This document shows positions 1-8,499 of a DNA stretch of 64,000 nucleotides, one piece after another; position 1 is the stretch's first letter, and every line of letters starts with the position of its first letter. The notes under the pieces are model-generated. The model was given only the letters and a program-made list of their open reading frames with translations. It had not been told where the DNA came from and did no database searches. Position numbers and translations under genes: made by a program. The stretch spans positions 1 through 64,000 of the forward strand of contig JAKSNF010000010.1 in NCBI GenBank assembly GCA_024400115.1, written 5' to 3'. The DNA comes from Paludibacteraceae bacterium (lineage in GTDB: Bacteria > Bacteroidota > Bacteroidia > Bacteroidales > Paludibacteraceae).

Positions 1-218
1 CGCAACAACCCTGTCTTTGCAGAGCAATGACATCTTGTAAGGCTTGATTGACGTAAGCCCTATCGAAGGATAGGGCGGTAAAATAGAAAATAAAGCGAGG
101 ATATTGCGATGGAGCGAAATATAGCGTAATAACGAGCAAAGCGAGTGAGCGGGAGATAAAACAATACAGAAAATATTAACGCATCAGTACTAATCATTAA
201 ACAATAAGCAATAAGTAT
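1..218. other. Left-edge non-coding region
   Basis: No gene is supported here. An 8-bp perfect hairpin (GCCCTATC, loop GAAG, GATAGGGC) lies at 57-76 and may end a gene to the left of the window. It has no T-run. The first 30-40 bases are open in two forward frames, so they could be the tail of an upstream CDS, but no family is recognisable. The stretch just before the rfbB start carries a simple repeat (aaacaataagcaataag) like the spacers before other start codons in this window. Confidence 0.4.
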
Positions 219-1352
219 ATGAAATCTATTATCATCACCGGAGGTGCCGGGTTTATCGGCAGTCATGTAGTTAGGTTATTTGTGAACAAGTATCCTCAGT
301 ACCGCATTATCAATGTAGATAAATTGACCTATGCAGGGAACTTAGCCAATCTAAAGGACATTGAAGACAAACCCAATTATCGGTTTGTGAAAGCAGACAT
401 CTGCGATTTTGACACCATTTATGCGCTTATGCAAGAGGAAAAAGTGGATGGTATTATTCATTTAGCAGCGGAGAGTCATGTGGATCGTTCGATTAAAGAT
501 CCGTTCACTTTTGCTCGCACGAACGTGATGGGCACGCTGTCTATGTTACAAGCCGCCAAACTGTATTGGGAGAGTCTGCCGGAGAAGTTTGAGGGCAAAC
601 GTTTCTACCACATCTCAACGGACGAGGTATATGGTGCCTTAGAATTAACGCACCCCGAGGGCATAGAGCCGCCTTTCACAACAAAAGCCAGTTCGGAGGC
701 GCACCACATGGCATATGGAGATAAATTCTTCACGGAGGACTTGAAGTACATGCCCCATAGTCCCTACTCCGCTTCGAAAGCCGGTTCGGACCATTTCGTG
801 CGCGCTTTCCACGACACATACGGCATGCCCACCATAGTGACCAACTGCTCGAATAACTACGGGCCCTATCAGTTCCCCGAGAAACTGATTCCGCTATTCA
901 TCAATAATATCCGTCACCGCAAACCGCTGCCCGTTTATGGTAAGGGCGAGAACGTGAGAGACTGGCTATACGTAGAGGATCATGCTCGCGCCATTGACCT
1001 CATTTTCCACAAAGGAACGGTGGCAGACACGTATAATATCGGCGGATTCAACGAGTGGAAGAATATAGACATCATTAAGGTGTTGATTAAGACGGTAGAT
1101 CGGTTATTGGGTCGCAAAGAGGGAGAGGACATGGATTTGATAACGTACGTTACCGACCGTGCCGGTCACGATATGCGATATGCCATTGACTCGCGTAAGT
1201 TACAACGTGAGTTAGGTTGGGAACCGAGTTTGCAGTTTGAAGAAGGAATAGAAAAAACAGTCCGCTGGTACTTAGATAATCAAGCATGGCTTGATAACAT
1301 TACCAGCGGAGAGTATGAGAAATACTACGAATCGATGTACGCTAACCGATAG
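219..1352 (+). CDS. rfbB: dTDP-glucose 4,6-dehydratase
   Basis: Extended short-chain dehydrogenase that converts dTDP-glucose to dTDP-4-keto-6-deoxyglucose, the second step towards dTDP-rhamnose and related surface sugars. The N-terminus has the NAD-binding glycine motif TGGAGFIG (residues 7-14). STDEVYG near residue 134 supplies the Thr-Asp-Glu catalytic group, and YSASK near residue 183 holds the catalytic Tyr and Lys. The 377-aa length is normal. The start is the ATG that gives MKSIIITGG, exactly where the Rossmann fold should begin. No promoter motif is visible, so it may be downstream in an rfb operon that begins left of the window. It converges on the AraC gene with a 2-nt gap. Confidence 0.96.
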   Translation: MKSIIITGGAGFIGSHVVRLFVNKYPQYRIINVDKLTYAGNLANLKDIEDKPNYRFVKADICDFDTIYALMQEEKVDGIIHLAAESHVDRSIKDPFTFARTNVMGTLSMLQAAKLYWESLPEKFEGKRFYHISTDEVYGALELTHPEGIEPPFTTKASSEAHHMAYGDKFFTEDLKYMPHSPYSASKAGSDHFVRAFHDTYGMPTIVTNCSNNYGPYQFPEKLIPLFINNIRHRKPLPVYGKGENVRDWLYVEDHARAIDLIFHKGTVADTYNIGGFNEWKNIDIIKVLIKTVDRLLGRKEGEDMDLITYVTDRAGHDMRYAIDSRKLQRELGWEPSLQFEEGIEKTVRWYLDNQAWLDNITSGEYEKYYESMYANR

Positions 1353-1354
1353 CG

Positions 1355-2206
1355 TTAGTCATTCGTATTACGATAGATTTTAGGCGTGAGGCCGATATGC
1401 TGTTTGAAGAATCGGTTGAAGAACGCCACATTATCAAAGCCCAATGAGAGCGCTATTTCCTTGATAGGAAGAGAGGTCAGCTTGAGTTGGGCTTTGGCGT
1501 CAGTTAGGATGGCCTCCTCAATGATATCGCCAGCAGTACGCCCACTCGCTTGACGGATGGTGGAGCACAGGTGCGGAAGGGTGACATGCATTAGTTCCGC
1601 ATACTGACCTACATGATGCAGACGTTGGTAGTTTTTCATGACCAATTGGCAGAAACTCTGATAAATCTCCGTCTTACGGTCTCGAACCAAATAAGCCGTA
1701 TCTTCCTCACTGCGAGCAATATCGGAATAAGCCGTTCTAAACAAATTATACACATGAATCATTTTCTCCGTTGACAGAGCAGAAGGCTTGCAATTAGCAG
1801 CCTTAAGCAGCACGTCATAGAGACTGCGAATCAAATCAGCTCTATCTTCTTTAATATGCACGAGGCACCGATTGAGTTGAACGGGCATAAAATTAAGGTG
1901 ATTGTTGACAAACGTGTGTTTGTCTAAGAAAGAAGCTGAGAAAAGCACGTAATAGACTAAGGCATCCTCCGAGAACTCATGGATAAGCAGGAAACTGCCG
2001 GGTTCCAAAAAGAGCAGATCATTCTCTCGGAAGTCAACGTGAGTGATATTGATGGTAGCCTTAGCATTACCTCTAACCATAAACGCATAAACGCCGCAAG
2101 CAATCTTACACGGGAAGCGACCATACTCGTTCATGATTTTACCACTGGCATCACCAATCAAAAAATCTACAGGACAATCTAACAAAGGTATGTTTTTTTC
2201 TTGCAT
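1355..2206 (-). CDS. AraC-family transcriptional regulator
   Basis: A 283-aa regulator with an N-terminal cupin-like sensor half and a C-terminal AraC/XylS double helix-turn-helix (about residues 180-280). The helix-turn-helix is shown by the segments IKEIALSLGFDNVAFFNRFF and IGLTPKIYR. The ligand is unknown. The N-terminal half resembles sensors of the many Bacteroidales AraC proteins that control nearby outer-membrane or redox genes. A promoter for it lies at 2233-2264, back to back with the promoter of the five-gene operon starting at 2392, so that operon is a reasonable but untested target. Confidence 0.9.
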   Translation of the reverse strand: MQEKNIPLLDCPVDFLIGDASGKIMNEYGRFPCKIACGVYAFMVRGNAKATINITHVDFRENDLLFLEPGSFLLIHEFSEDALVYYVLFSASFLDKHTFVNNHLNFMPVQLNRCLVHIKEDRADLIRSLYDVLLKAANCKPSALSTEKMIHVYNLFRTAYSDIARSEEDTAYLVRDRKTEIYQSFCQLVMKNYQRLHHVGQYAELMHVTLPHLCSTIRQASGRTAGDIIEEAILTDAKAQLKLTSLPIKEIALSLGFDNVAFFNRFFKQHIGLTPKIYRNTND

Positions 2207-2232
2207 AAAAGTGTGTTTTTAAAAATCCGCCG

Positions 2233-2264
2233 CAAAGATACAACATTTTTTTGACATAAACAAA
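2233..2264 (-). promoter_or_regulatory. Promoter of the AraC gene
   Basis: Read on the minus strand, TATCTTTG (-7, at 2240-2233) follows TTTG (-33, at 2264-2261) with a 20-nt gap, the Bacteroidota sigma-ABfr consensus. It lies 27 bp upstream of the start codon. Confidence 0.8.
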
Positions 2265-2344
2265 TTTTTTCTTAAATTTTATACTTTTTTCTGCAAAAAA
2301 CGAGGGGACAATTAAACAATTTTTGTCGTTTTTTGTGTGGTAAA

Positions 2345-2376
2345 TTTGCGTATATGATTTTTTTTTTGTAATTTTG
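2345..2376 (+). promoter_or_regulatory. Promoter of the five-gene envelope operon
   Basis: TTTG at 2345-2348, a 20-nt gap, then TAATTTTG at 2369-2376, matching the Bacteroidota consensus. The start codon at 2392 is only about 10 nt past the expected transcription start, so the leader would be very short. Confidence 0.75.
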
Positions 2377-2391
2377 CAAGAAATTTTACAT

Positions 2392-3588
2392 ATGAAAAAA
2401 CGGACACTGGTCATAGGGTATATTTTACTTGTTATCGTCGGTTATCTTCAAGGGCAATCAATACAAGAATTGATGCCTATGCCTCGGTCTATTTGTAGTG
2501 AAGCGTCCTTGCCTGCCGATTTGCAGAATAAATTAAATCGTATCCTTCAAGAGCGGTCAGAAAAACAGATGCGTTGGGGACAAGTGGTCACATGTAGGAG
2601 TGCTTTTTTACAAGATTGTTATTCGCGATACGTACACCATAACGACAGCTCTTTTTACTTAAATGACGCGCCCTATCAGTATAGTTACAAGTATGTATTT
2701 CCCAAGATGATTATCACCAATTCATCTTACGGTCATGAGGTAATACGCGGAAAGGGAGCCAAGTTCAATGCTAAGAAAGACCGATTGAGTTCTGTTTATT
2801 TAGACGATAGCAAGCACCTTTATGTAGTGAATAGAAAAAACGAGTTATGTGACCCCGCTTTGTTTAAGTTCACGGCAGAGGAAGGAGGAATACACATGGA
2901 GGGCAATCGCATTGTTTTGGATATGACTCCGCGGGATATAGCGAATGGTAAATATTCCTCGGAACAGCGAATAAACGTGACGCATTTGAATTCAAACACA
3001 ACCTATCGTTATGATCTGCAGTTCGTCTTTGAAGACAGTTTATCCTTACGGAGCAAAAAGAAAGCATTAGCCTTAATGGCCTACCCTACTGCGGATTATC
3101 CTAATTTAGGGGCAGTACTTAATCTAAGCGATAGGACGATGTTTTTTGTTCAACTCCCACTTACAATTCACGGAGAAGGGTCTAATGGGGCTAATGGTCG
3201 TAGAGGATATAACGGACAGAACGGAACACCTGATTATTGGTGGACAGACAAAGAAGGGAAGAAACATTACACGCCGGGCACTTGCGCCCAAGCAGGCGGC
3301 AACGGACAAGATGGAAGTGATGGTACAGACGGGGGGCAGTATTTGATTTTCTTAGACAACGACTTAGTTGATAGCCAGGGCGTGGAATGTGTTACGGCTT
3401 GGATTGATCCGGGCATAGGTGGAGAAGGTGGAAAAGGGGGCGAGGGCGGTATTCACGGACGCGGAAGCCAATGTAGGGGAATGGCTCCTAATGGTAAGAA
3501 CGGACGACATGGCAGAAACGGGCAAAGAGGCGATTTCCTCTATGTGACGGGAGATGTACAAACGTGGATAATGAAGGCACTGAAATGA
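2392..3588 (+). CDS. Exported protein with collagen-like Gly-X-Y segments
   Basis: First gene of a five-gene operon; function unknown. It has a signal peptide (MKKRTLVIGYILLVIVGYLQG) and a middle region without a recognised family. Two glycine-rich stretches (about residues 260-315 and 340-390) fall into Gly-X-Y triplets such as GANGRRGYNGQNG and GKNGRHGRNGQRG, the pattern of bacterial collagen-like proteins; many third positions are Asn or Asp, not Pro. Four Cys lie in the second half. The ATG at 2392 is preferred over a TTG at 2374 because it starts the signal peptide. The stop overlaps the next start (ATGA), indicating translational coupling. Confidence 0.8.
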   Translation: MKKRTLVIGYILLVIVGYLQGQSIQELMPMPRSICSEASLPADLQNKLNRILQERSEKQMRWGQVVTCRSAFLQDCYSRYVHHNDSSFYLNDAPYQYSYKYVFPKMIITNSSYGHEVIRGKGAKFNAKKDRLSSVYLDDSKHLYVVNRKNELCDPALFKFTAEEGGIHMEGNRIVLDMTPRDIANGKYSSEQRINVTHLNSNTTYRYDLQFVFEDSLSLRSKKKALALMAYPTADYPNLGAVLNLSDRTMFFVQLPLTIHGEGSNGANGRRGYNGQNGTPDYWWTDKEGKKHYTPGTCAQAGGNGQDGSDGTDGGQYLIFLDNDLVDSQGVECVTAWIDPGIGGEGGKGGEGGIHGRGSQCRGMAPNGKNGRHGRNGQRGDFLYVTGDVQTWIMKALK

Positions 3589-4829
3589 GAAGGGGATGGG
3601 TCTTTTGTATATTGATGTTAGTGTCTTTGTTGTTGAGCGCAAAAGAGACCACACGTCCGCGGCGTTATTACCGCAGCGCGTTAACCACGATGATGGTTTA
3701 TCACCCGACAGACGAGTTCGGTTATGAGGTATATCAGATTTATAAGGGATTACCCGTGCCCGATAAGTTCGATGAACACTCGATTGGCTATCAAGTAATT
3801 GATCAATCTTACATGACGGAAAGTGTCAGCGGAGAATCTCTTTTGAGGGTATTGGAAGACGGTCAAGTAGCAAAACGGATTGTAGCCAAGTGGTTTGACT
3901 GGAGCGGAGATAGTTTGGAGAATGCCGTTTTCAGTTCGAGGATATTAGAGGAGCGGTCGGACTACAATGTCAGTTTCATAGACGCCGAGAAGATTAAATA
4001 CACCATTGAGGGGCGTGCCTCGTTACGTGATGTAGGCGTACAACTGATGCAAAACTCATTCGTGTTGGTAAGTGATATAACTTATTCCACGGTTGAGGAC
4101 AAAGCAGAGAAAGCCAAGACGACACTAAATATATTAGGCGGAATAGCCGACATACTGACCGGAGGAAACGGAGGTAGGCGATTGGCTCAAGCCGCAGGGG
4201 ATATAGCCGACTCCTATACAGGTTTTAAGGTGATAACGCACACTTATCTTTATCAACTGGAGTGGAATAGAAACAAGATGAATGATTTCTTCGTTTACTA
4301 CTATACGGAAGAACCGAATAAGGATAAGATGCGTGCTTTTATAGAAGACACATCATCGTTCCATTTACGCTATTTAGGAACAGAAAGCAGCGTCTATGAA
4401 CAAACGGAGAAAAAAGGTAAATACAACCGAACCGAACTGCTGCAACTCATCACGGCACGCAGTATTGATAAGAACATAGCTACGCTTCAAACCAAGTATG
4501 AAGCTTTCCGAATCAAAGCACCTATCTCCTCCATTGAGTATAATAAAAGAGGAAAGGTTATTGGTTATAGGGCACTGATTGGAACGAAAGAAGATGTGAA
4601 GAACTCATCGGTATTTGAGATATTGGAGGTGTCCTTTGATGATGGAGAGTTGAAGTTCAATAAAGTGGGAAAAGCCAAAGTAGTTAATAATCGAATATGG
4701 GATAACCGCTATAACGCCCTAAAAGAAAACAACATAGATGTGAGTGTTGAAGGTACGCTATTAAAACCCAAAGGCAGACCTACGAAGACAGTTGTTCCCG
4801 GCATGTTGCTCAAACTGAAAAAACAATAA
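3585..4829 (+). CDS. Exported protein of unknown function, operon gene 2
   Basis: A 414-aa protein with an N-terminal signal peptide (MRRGWVFCILMLVSLLLSAKE) and otherwise soluble, so probably periplasmic. I do not recognise the family. It has a small hydrophobic, glycine-rich stretch near residues 185-210 (NILGGIADILTGGNGG) that could insert into a membrane or pack in a complex, and a basic C-terminus. The start at 3585 overlaps the previous stop as ATGA, and the stop is 2 nt before the next start. The conserved-looking spacing argues that it works with its neighbours. Confidence 0.75.
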   Translation: MRRGWVFCILMLVSLLLSAKETTRPRRYYRSALTTMMVYHPTDEFGYEVYQIYKGLPVPDKFDEHSIGYQVIDQSYMTESVSGESLLRVLEDGQVAKRIVAKWFDWSGDSLENAVFSSRILEERSDYNVSFIDAEKIKYTIEGRASLRDVGVQLMQNSFVLVSDITYSTVEDKAEKAKTTLNILGGIADILTGGNGGRRLAQAAGDIADSYTGFKVITHTYLYQLEWNRNKMNDFFVYYYTEEPNKDKMRAFIEDTSSFHLRYLGTESSVYEQTEKKGKYNRTELLQLITARSIDKNIATLQTKYEAFRIKAPISSIEYNKRGKVIGYRALIGTKEDVKNSSVFEILEVSFDDGELKFNKVGKAKVVNNRIWDNRYNALKENNIDVSVEGTLLKPKGRPTKTVVPGMLLKLKKQ

Positions 4830-4831
4830 TA

Positions 4832-6217
4832 ATGAAAAAGATTTTTTTACTATTCACACTTTTGATGGCGAACATTGTGATTGCTTCGCCTTGTAAGAAA
4901 GCAGATAAAGAGACTGCTCAGATGCGTTACGAATTGCAAGCCGCTGTAGGTCAAGCCTCAGAAGGCAGTGCGATGGTTCGCGTATGGACCTATTCCAAAA
5001 AAGCAAAGATTGCCAAAGAGCAAGCCGGTAAGAATGCTGTTCACGGGATATTGTTCAAGGGTTATCCCTCTTTAAATCACGGCAACACTCGCATTGTAGG
5101 TAGGGAAGCGCTGATTAGCGATGCTTCCATTTGGAACACGCAGGCTGCCTATTGGCAAGAGTTCTTCAAAGAGGGAGGTCCTTATCAACGCTATGTGAGT
5201 TATATAGCCAACGGCACTCCTGACTTCATAACCAAGGTGAACAAAGAGTACAAGATAGGTATTGTGGTTATTGTGCAAGTAGAAGCCCTCCGCAAGCGGT
5301 TACAAGAAGATGGTATTCTTCCCAAGGACGAGGTAAAAGGCAAAATGCCCATCATCATGGTAGTGCCGTCCTCCACATGGTGCAGTGCCCATGGATACAT
5401 GAAACAAGGTGCACCCGATTATGAGCAAGCCTTGCTGCATAGTCAAGAATTGAATCAAGCCATCACCACCTTATCCGTTCGCCTTAACCAACGAGGCTTT
5501 GAGATTAAAGACCTGAATAACGCTTTACGCACCATGCGCAATGAGGCAGCAGAAGAAGCGGTGACAGTCAGTCAGTTTGATGATAAGATAAATGAGACGC
5601 CTCTCGACCAACTGCGTCGCACAGCAAAGGCAGATATTTGGATAGAAATAGATTGGTATATCAACGAGTTAAAAGGCGGCAGTCAGCAGTCTTTGACGTG
5701 GTCAATGTCGGCTATAGACGCCTATACGGATATTGTGATTGGTGGTGTCAGCCCTACCACAACGGGAGCAACTTATGCCTCCTCGTTCCAATTACCCATT
5801 ATGGTGGAGAGTGCTATACAGGGTCAGTTCGACCCCTTCTGCAATACGCTTATTGATTATTTCCACAATATAGAGCAGAAAGGGCGTGCCGTTAAACTAA
5901 ATGTCCTCACATGGGAGATATTACGAGACGGCTTACAAACGGAGATAGACGACTTGGAGTTGAGCGACATCATCATCGAGTGGCTTGATAAGAACACAGT
6001 GAACGGCAAATACGGAACGCCGGAATTGAATCCATCAGGCACCCGAATGACCATTGAGCAAGTGCGTGTGCCCTTGGTGAACGCCAAAGGCAAGGACTTA
6101 TCCACCCTCAGTTGGATTAAAGGTTTACAAAAATGGCTCATGGACGAATATGACATGGAAAGTAATGTCAGCACCAAAGGACTGGGTCAAGTACAAATCA
6201 TTTTAGGAGGTAAATAA
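4832..6217 (+). CDS. DUF6175 family exported protein
   Basis: A 461-aa secreted protein with signal peptide MKKIFLLFTLLMANIVIAS. The stretch from about residue 170 to the end (PIIMVVPSSTWC, TAKADIWIEIDW, SAIDAYTDIVIGG, TKGLGQVQIILGG) matches what I know of DUF6175, a Bacteroidales-only family with no known biochemical function. The first 160 residues look like an LPP20-type repeat-helix segment (QASEGSAMVRVWTYSKKAKIAKEQAGKNAV) fused in front, which is longer than the usual family length of about 320 aa. Its TAATG overlap with the next gene shows coupling. Confidence 0.8.
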   Translation: MKKIFLLFTLLMANIVIASPCKKADKETAQMRYELQAAVGQASEGSAMVRVWTYSKKAKIAKEQAGKNAVHGILFKGYPSLNHGNTRIVGREALISDASIWNTQAAYWQEFFKEGGPYQRYVSYIANGTPDFITKVNKEYKIGIVVIVQVEALRKRLQEDGILPKDEVKGKMPIIMVVPSSTWCSAHGYMKQGAPDYEQALLHSQELNQAITTLSVRLNQRGFEIKDLNNALRTMRNEAAEEAVTVSQFDDKINETPLDQLRRTAKADIWIEIDWYINELKGGSQQSLTWSMSAIDAYTDIVIGGVSPTTTGATYASSFQLPIMVESAIQGQFDPFCNTLIDYFHNIEQKGRAVKLNVLTWEILRDGLQTEIDDLELSDIIIEWLDKNTVNGKYGTPELNPSGTRMTIEQVRVPLVNAKGKDLSTLSWIKGLQKWLMDEYDMESNVSTKGLGQVQIILGGK

Positions 6218-7152
6218 TGCGTCATCATTCTATATTTATTTGTTTGGCATTATTTTTGTTTGCTTGCTTTTGTACGGGATGTGCCACCGTTAAAGTGACG
6301 GAGTCGTCTGTTCGTCGTGCGCCCCAATGGGTGTTTGGAGCGGAACATAATTTCCTCATTGTGTCCGCAGAGGCAGAAGACATAGAGACAGCGAAGAGCA
6401 AAGCCCTCAATGAGGTTAAGAAACAGATGGTTAATGCCATTTCCGAGAATATCCGCACCACCTCTCATACGACAACGGAGGAATTAGGAGTGGATGATGC
6501 TTACGCCACAGTCGAGTTATATCGCGAAGAGTTGGCAACGGAGAGCGGCAATGTACCCTTCCTCAGTCAGGTTACGTTGGCAAATGTGGCCGATTACTAT
6601 TGGGAGAAACGCTTTGACAAGAAGACGAAAGCTGAGTGGTATGTTTACCATCTGAAGTACCCCTTCTCGCGTCTAAACCAAGAAGAGTTAATTGCTAAGT
6701 TCGAGGCGCAAGAGGCGGCTATTAACCGTCAGTTGAAGGAGTTAGAACAAGTCGATTTCAGCACTTTCTCGTCCGTGGAACAGATGGTAGCACAAGGAAC
6801 GACATTGAGAACGTTCCAATCTACGCTCATGGAGAACGACGGAAGACGAAAAACGTGTGACCGTATTCTGAGGGGATATAAGTCCAATGTGGAGCAATTG
6901 ACTATTCAGGCGGTGTGTGTGGATCGCGAAAAGACGCTGTATGAGGTATATTTAGGGGAGAAGAAGATGGCTTGCAATATCCGACCATATCTGCGTTCCA
7001 AATGTTTAGAGCAGATGAATTGGCAAGTGAAGGACGGTGTCAATGTGGTAACATACGACTATAGCGAATGTTTTGAAGACGAACAAAATTATATAGATAT
7101 CACGATAACGGTGATGGGAAAGAAAATCAACCATAGATATTTTATTCTATAA
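6217..7152 (+). CDS. LPP20-like lipoprotein, operon gene 4
   Basis: A 311-aa lipoprotein: hydrophobic N-terminus ending in a lipobox (CFCTGC, Cys about residue 22). Next comes the typical LPP20/FlgO-type layout in which the protein begins APQWVFGAEHNFLIVSAEAEDIETAKSKALNEVKKQMV, an alternating strand and Ala/Lys-rich helix. A coiled-coil-like stretch follows (about residues 165-230). It is probably anchored in the outer or inner membrane facing the periplasm. It starts at the ATG inside the previous stop (TAATG) and lies 37 bp upstream of the related smaller lipoprotein. Its function is unknown. Confidence 0.75.
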   Translation: MRHHSIFICLALFLFACFCTGCATVKVTESSVRRAPQWVFGAEHNFLIVSAEAEDIETAKSKALNEVKKQMVNAISENIRTTSHTTTEELGVDDAYATVELYREELATESGNVPFLSQVTLANVADYYWEKRFDKKTKAEWYVYHLKYPFSRLNQEELIAKFEAQEAAINRQLKELEQVDFSTFSSVEQMVAQGTTLRTFQSTLMENDGRRKTCDRILRGYKSNVEQLTIQAVCVDREKTLYEVYLGEKKMACNIRPYLRSKCLEQMNWQVKDGVNVVTYDYSECFEDEQNYIDITITVMGKKINHRYFIL

Positions 7153-7189
7153 TTAACCCTAATGTTTCACTAACTAAATTTTTTGTATT

Positions 7190-7768
7190 ATGAAAAAAGT
7201 AGTTTTATTAACTCTCGCAACGGTTGCTCTGTTGGCTACCGGTTGCAAATCGAAAAAAGTTGTTACTCCCGTTCAAGGAGAACAAGAAGTAACCGTTCTT
7301 TGCAGTGAGTACAAGACGGACAAAACCGCTATCCGCTCCACCGCAACGGCCGTATCGCCCAACATGCAAAACGCCAAGGACAAAGCCTTAGCAGCAGCTC
7401 GTCGTGAGTTAGCTACCAGTGTTAGCACGCACCTCAACCGCGTGGTAGAGACTTTCTCTTCCTCTTATGATCAAGAAGCAGCCGCTTCTTTCGAGGCTCG
7501 CACCAAAGACCTTGCACAACAAGTTACCTCGCAAACGATCAATGGTAGTTTCGTTGAGTGCGACAAGATCACGAAGACCGTCAACAAGGATGGTTCGATT
7601 GTTTACCGTGCCTATGTTGCAGTTGCTTTAGGCAATGACAAGGTGATGGATATTGTTGAGAGACAATTCAAGACCAGCGTTTCCGAGGAGGATAAACTGC
7701 ACACCGACTTTGAGTATGAGCAATTCAAAGAGACGTATTACAAAGCTTTAGAGGACTTTAAGAAATAA
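7190..7768 (+). CDS. Small LPP20-like lipoprotein, operon gene 5
   Basis: A 192-aa lipoprotein with lipobox LLATGC (Cys about residue 19). The body is a strand plus an Ala-rich helix pattern (SPNMQNAKDKALAAARREL) very like the preceding gene product and the LPP20 family, so the two are probably paralogous or partner subunits. Last gene of the operon; it is followed by a strong terminator. Codon use looks more regular than in the other operon genes (many CGT, ACC and CTC codons), which may mean higher expression. Confidence 0.75.
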   Translation: MKKVVLLTLATVALLATGCKSKKVVTPVQGEQEVTVLCSEYKTDKTAIRSTATAVSPNMQNAKDKALAAARRELATSVSTHLNRVVETFSSSYDQEAAASFEARTKDLAQQVTSQTINGSFVECDKITKTVNKDGSIVYRAYVAVALGNDKVMDIVERQFKTSVSEEDKLHTDFEYEQFKETYYKALEDFKK

Positions 7769-7805
7769 GCACTATTACTTATTTTTTGATCTATCGACTT
7801 TTTAT

Positions 7806-7838
7806 AGCGGTAATCCCTCATCGGGTTACCGCTTTTTT
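7806..7838 (+). terminator. Intrinsic terminator of the five-gene operon
   Basis: Stem AGCGGTAA (7806-7813) pairs with TTACCGCT (7826-7833), with an inner CCC/GGG pairing, followed directly by a run of six T. Confidence 0.85.
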
Positions 7839-7867
7839 AGCGAAAATAGTGAGGACATATCTCTAAC

Positions 7868-7908
7868 TGCACTTTTCTTTGTCAATTTGGCAGAAAAAGT
7901 GCATTTTT
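7868..7908 (+). terminator. Second terminator-like hairpin
   Basis: TGCACTTTT (7868-7876) and AAAAGTGCA (7895-7903) form a 9-bp stem followed by TTTTT. Very similar arms and tail recur after proS at 28461-28489, so this may be a small dispersed terminator family. Confidence 0.6.
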
Positions 7909-7909
7909 A

Positions 7910-7941
7910 TTTGCATATGTCAAAAAAAATCCGTATCTTTG
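7910..7941 (+). promoter_or_regulatory. Promoter of the toxin-antitoxin pair
   Basis: TTTG at 7910-7913, a 20-nt gap and TATCTTTG at 7934-7941, 25 nt before the antitoxin start. Confidence 0.8.
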
Positions 7942-7966
7942 CTGCCGAAACTAAATATAACATAAA

Positions 7967-8194
7967 ATGAGTGCTTCTTTTACAATTTCGTATGATGTAG
8001 CCAATGTTCAAGCAACAATTATGTTGCAACAAATGATTGCTTCTGGCTTTTTTCAAGTAAAAAAACATGAAAATCCAATAGAAGTTTATTCTGCCAAAGA
8101 TTTATCTTCGCACACTTGTAGTGTAGACGAGATGTGTGATCATTTGATTGAGAGAACTCATCGCTATTTTGCAAACAAGTCGGTATGCGAGTAA
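7967..8194 (+). CDS. Putative antitoxin of a type II toxin-antitoxin pair
   Basis: A 75-aa acidic protein without a recognised domain. Its position, size, own promoter and 10-nt overlap with a RelE/ParE-like gene downstream are those of an antitoxin. The N-terminal half (SYDVANVQATIMLQQMI) may form a dimerising helix, while the C-terminal half would wrap the toxin. No classical ribbon-helix-helix or HTH motif is obvious, so it may not autorepress in the usual way. Assigned by context, not by family. Confidence 0.6.
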   Translation: MSASFTISYDVANVQATIMLQQMIASGFFQVKKHENPIEVYSAKDLSSHTCSVDEMCDHLIERTHRYFANKSVCE

Positions 8195-8499
8195 TTGTTG
8201 ATTCGCAAATAGAAGAAACTTTGTGGGCTTTTTACGAAGAAGCCATGTGTCTTCATCCAACATTGGATATGACAACAGTGGTTAATAAGATTAATCGCCT
8301 TCGTGGTGAATTAAATGCCTTGGGTGATTTTCCCGATAAATATCCATTGGCAAAGAAAGTAGAATGGCAACTTCGTGGGTATAGAGAGTTTGTGTATGAG
8401 GATATACATTTAGGGTATAAAGTTATAAAATTAGGAGAAACTAAAGAATCAGTTGTTTATGTGGCAGAGGCTTGCCATAGTTTATTATATCACGATTAG
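8185..8499 (+). CDS. RelE/ParE-family toxin-like protein
   Basis: A 104-aa protein ending in the strand pattern of the RelE/ParE fold: KVEWQLRGYREFVYEDIHLGYKVIKLGETKESVVYVAEACHS. The Arg of GYREF and the following beta strands are where the fold places functional residues. RelE members cut ribosome-bound mRNA and ParE members poison gyrase; the sequence does not decide which applies. The start codon lies inside the end of the antitoxin gene (10-nt overlap), a typical arrangement. Confidence 0.65.
   Translation: MRVIVDSQIEETLWAFYEEAMCLHPTLDMTTVVNKINRLRGELNALGDFPDKYPLAKKVEWQLRGYREFVYEDIHLGYKVIKLGETKESVVYVAEACHSLLYHD

Noticed and set aside
60-266. A 68-aa open frame on the minus strand at the left edge
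   Set aside because: It overlaps the rfbB start and a hairpin, and its composition is not protein-like.
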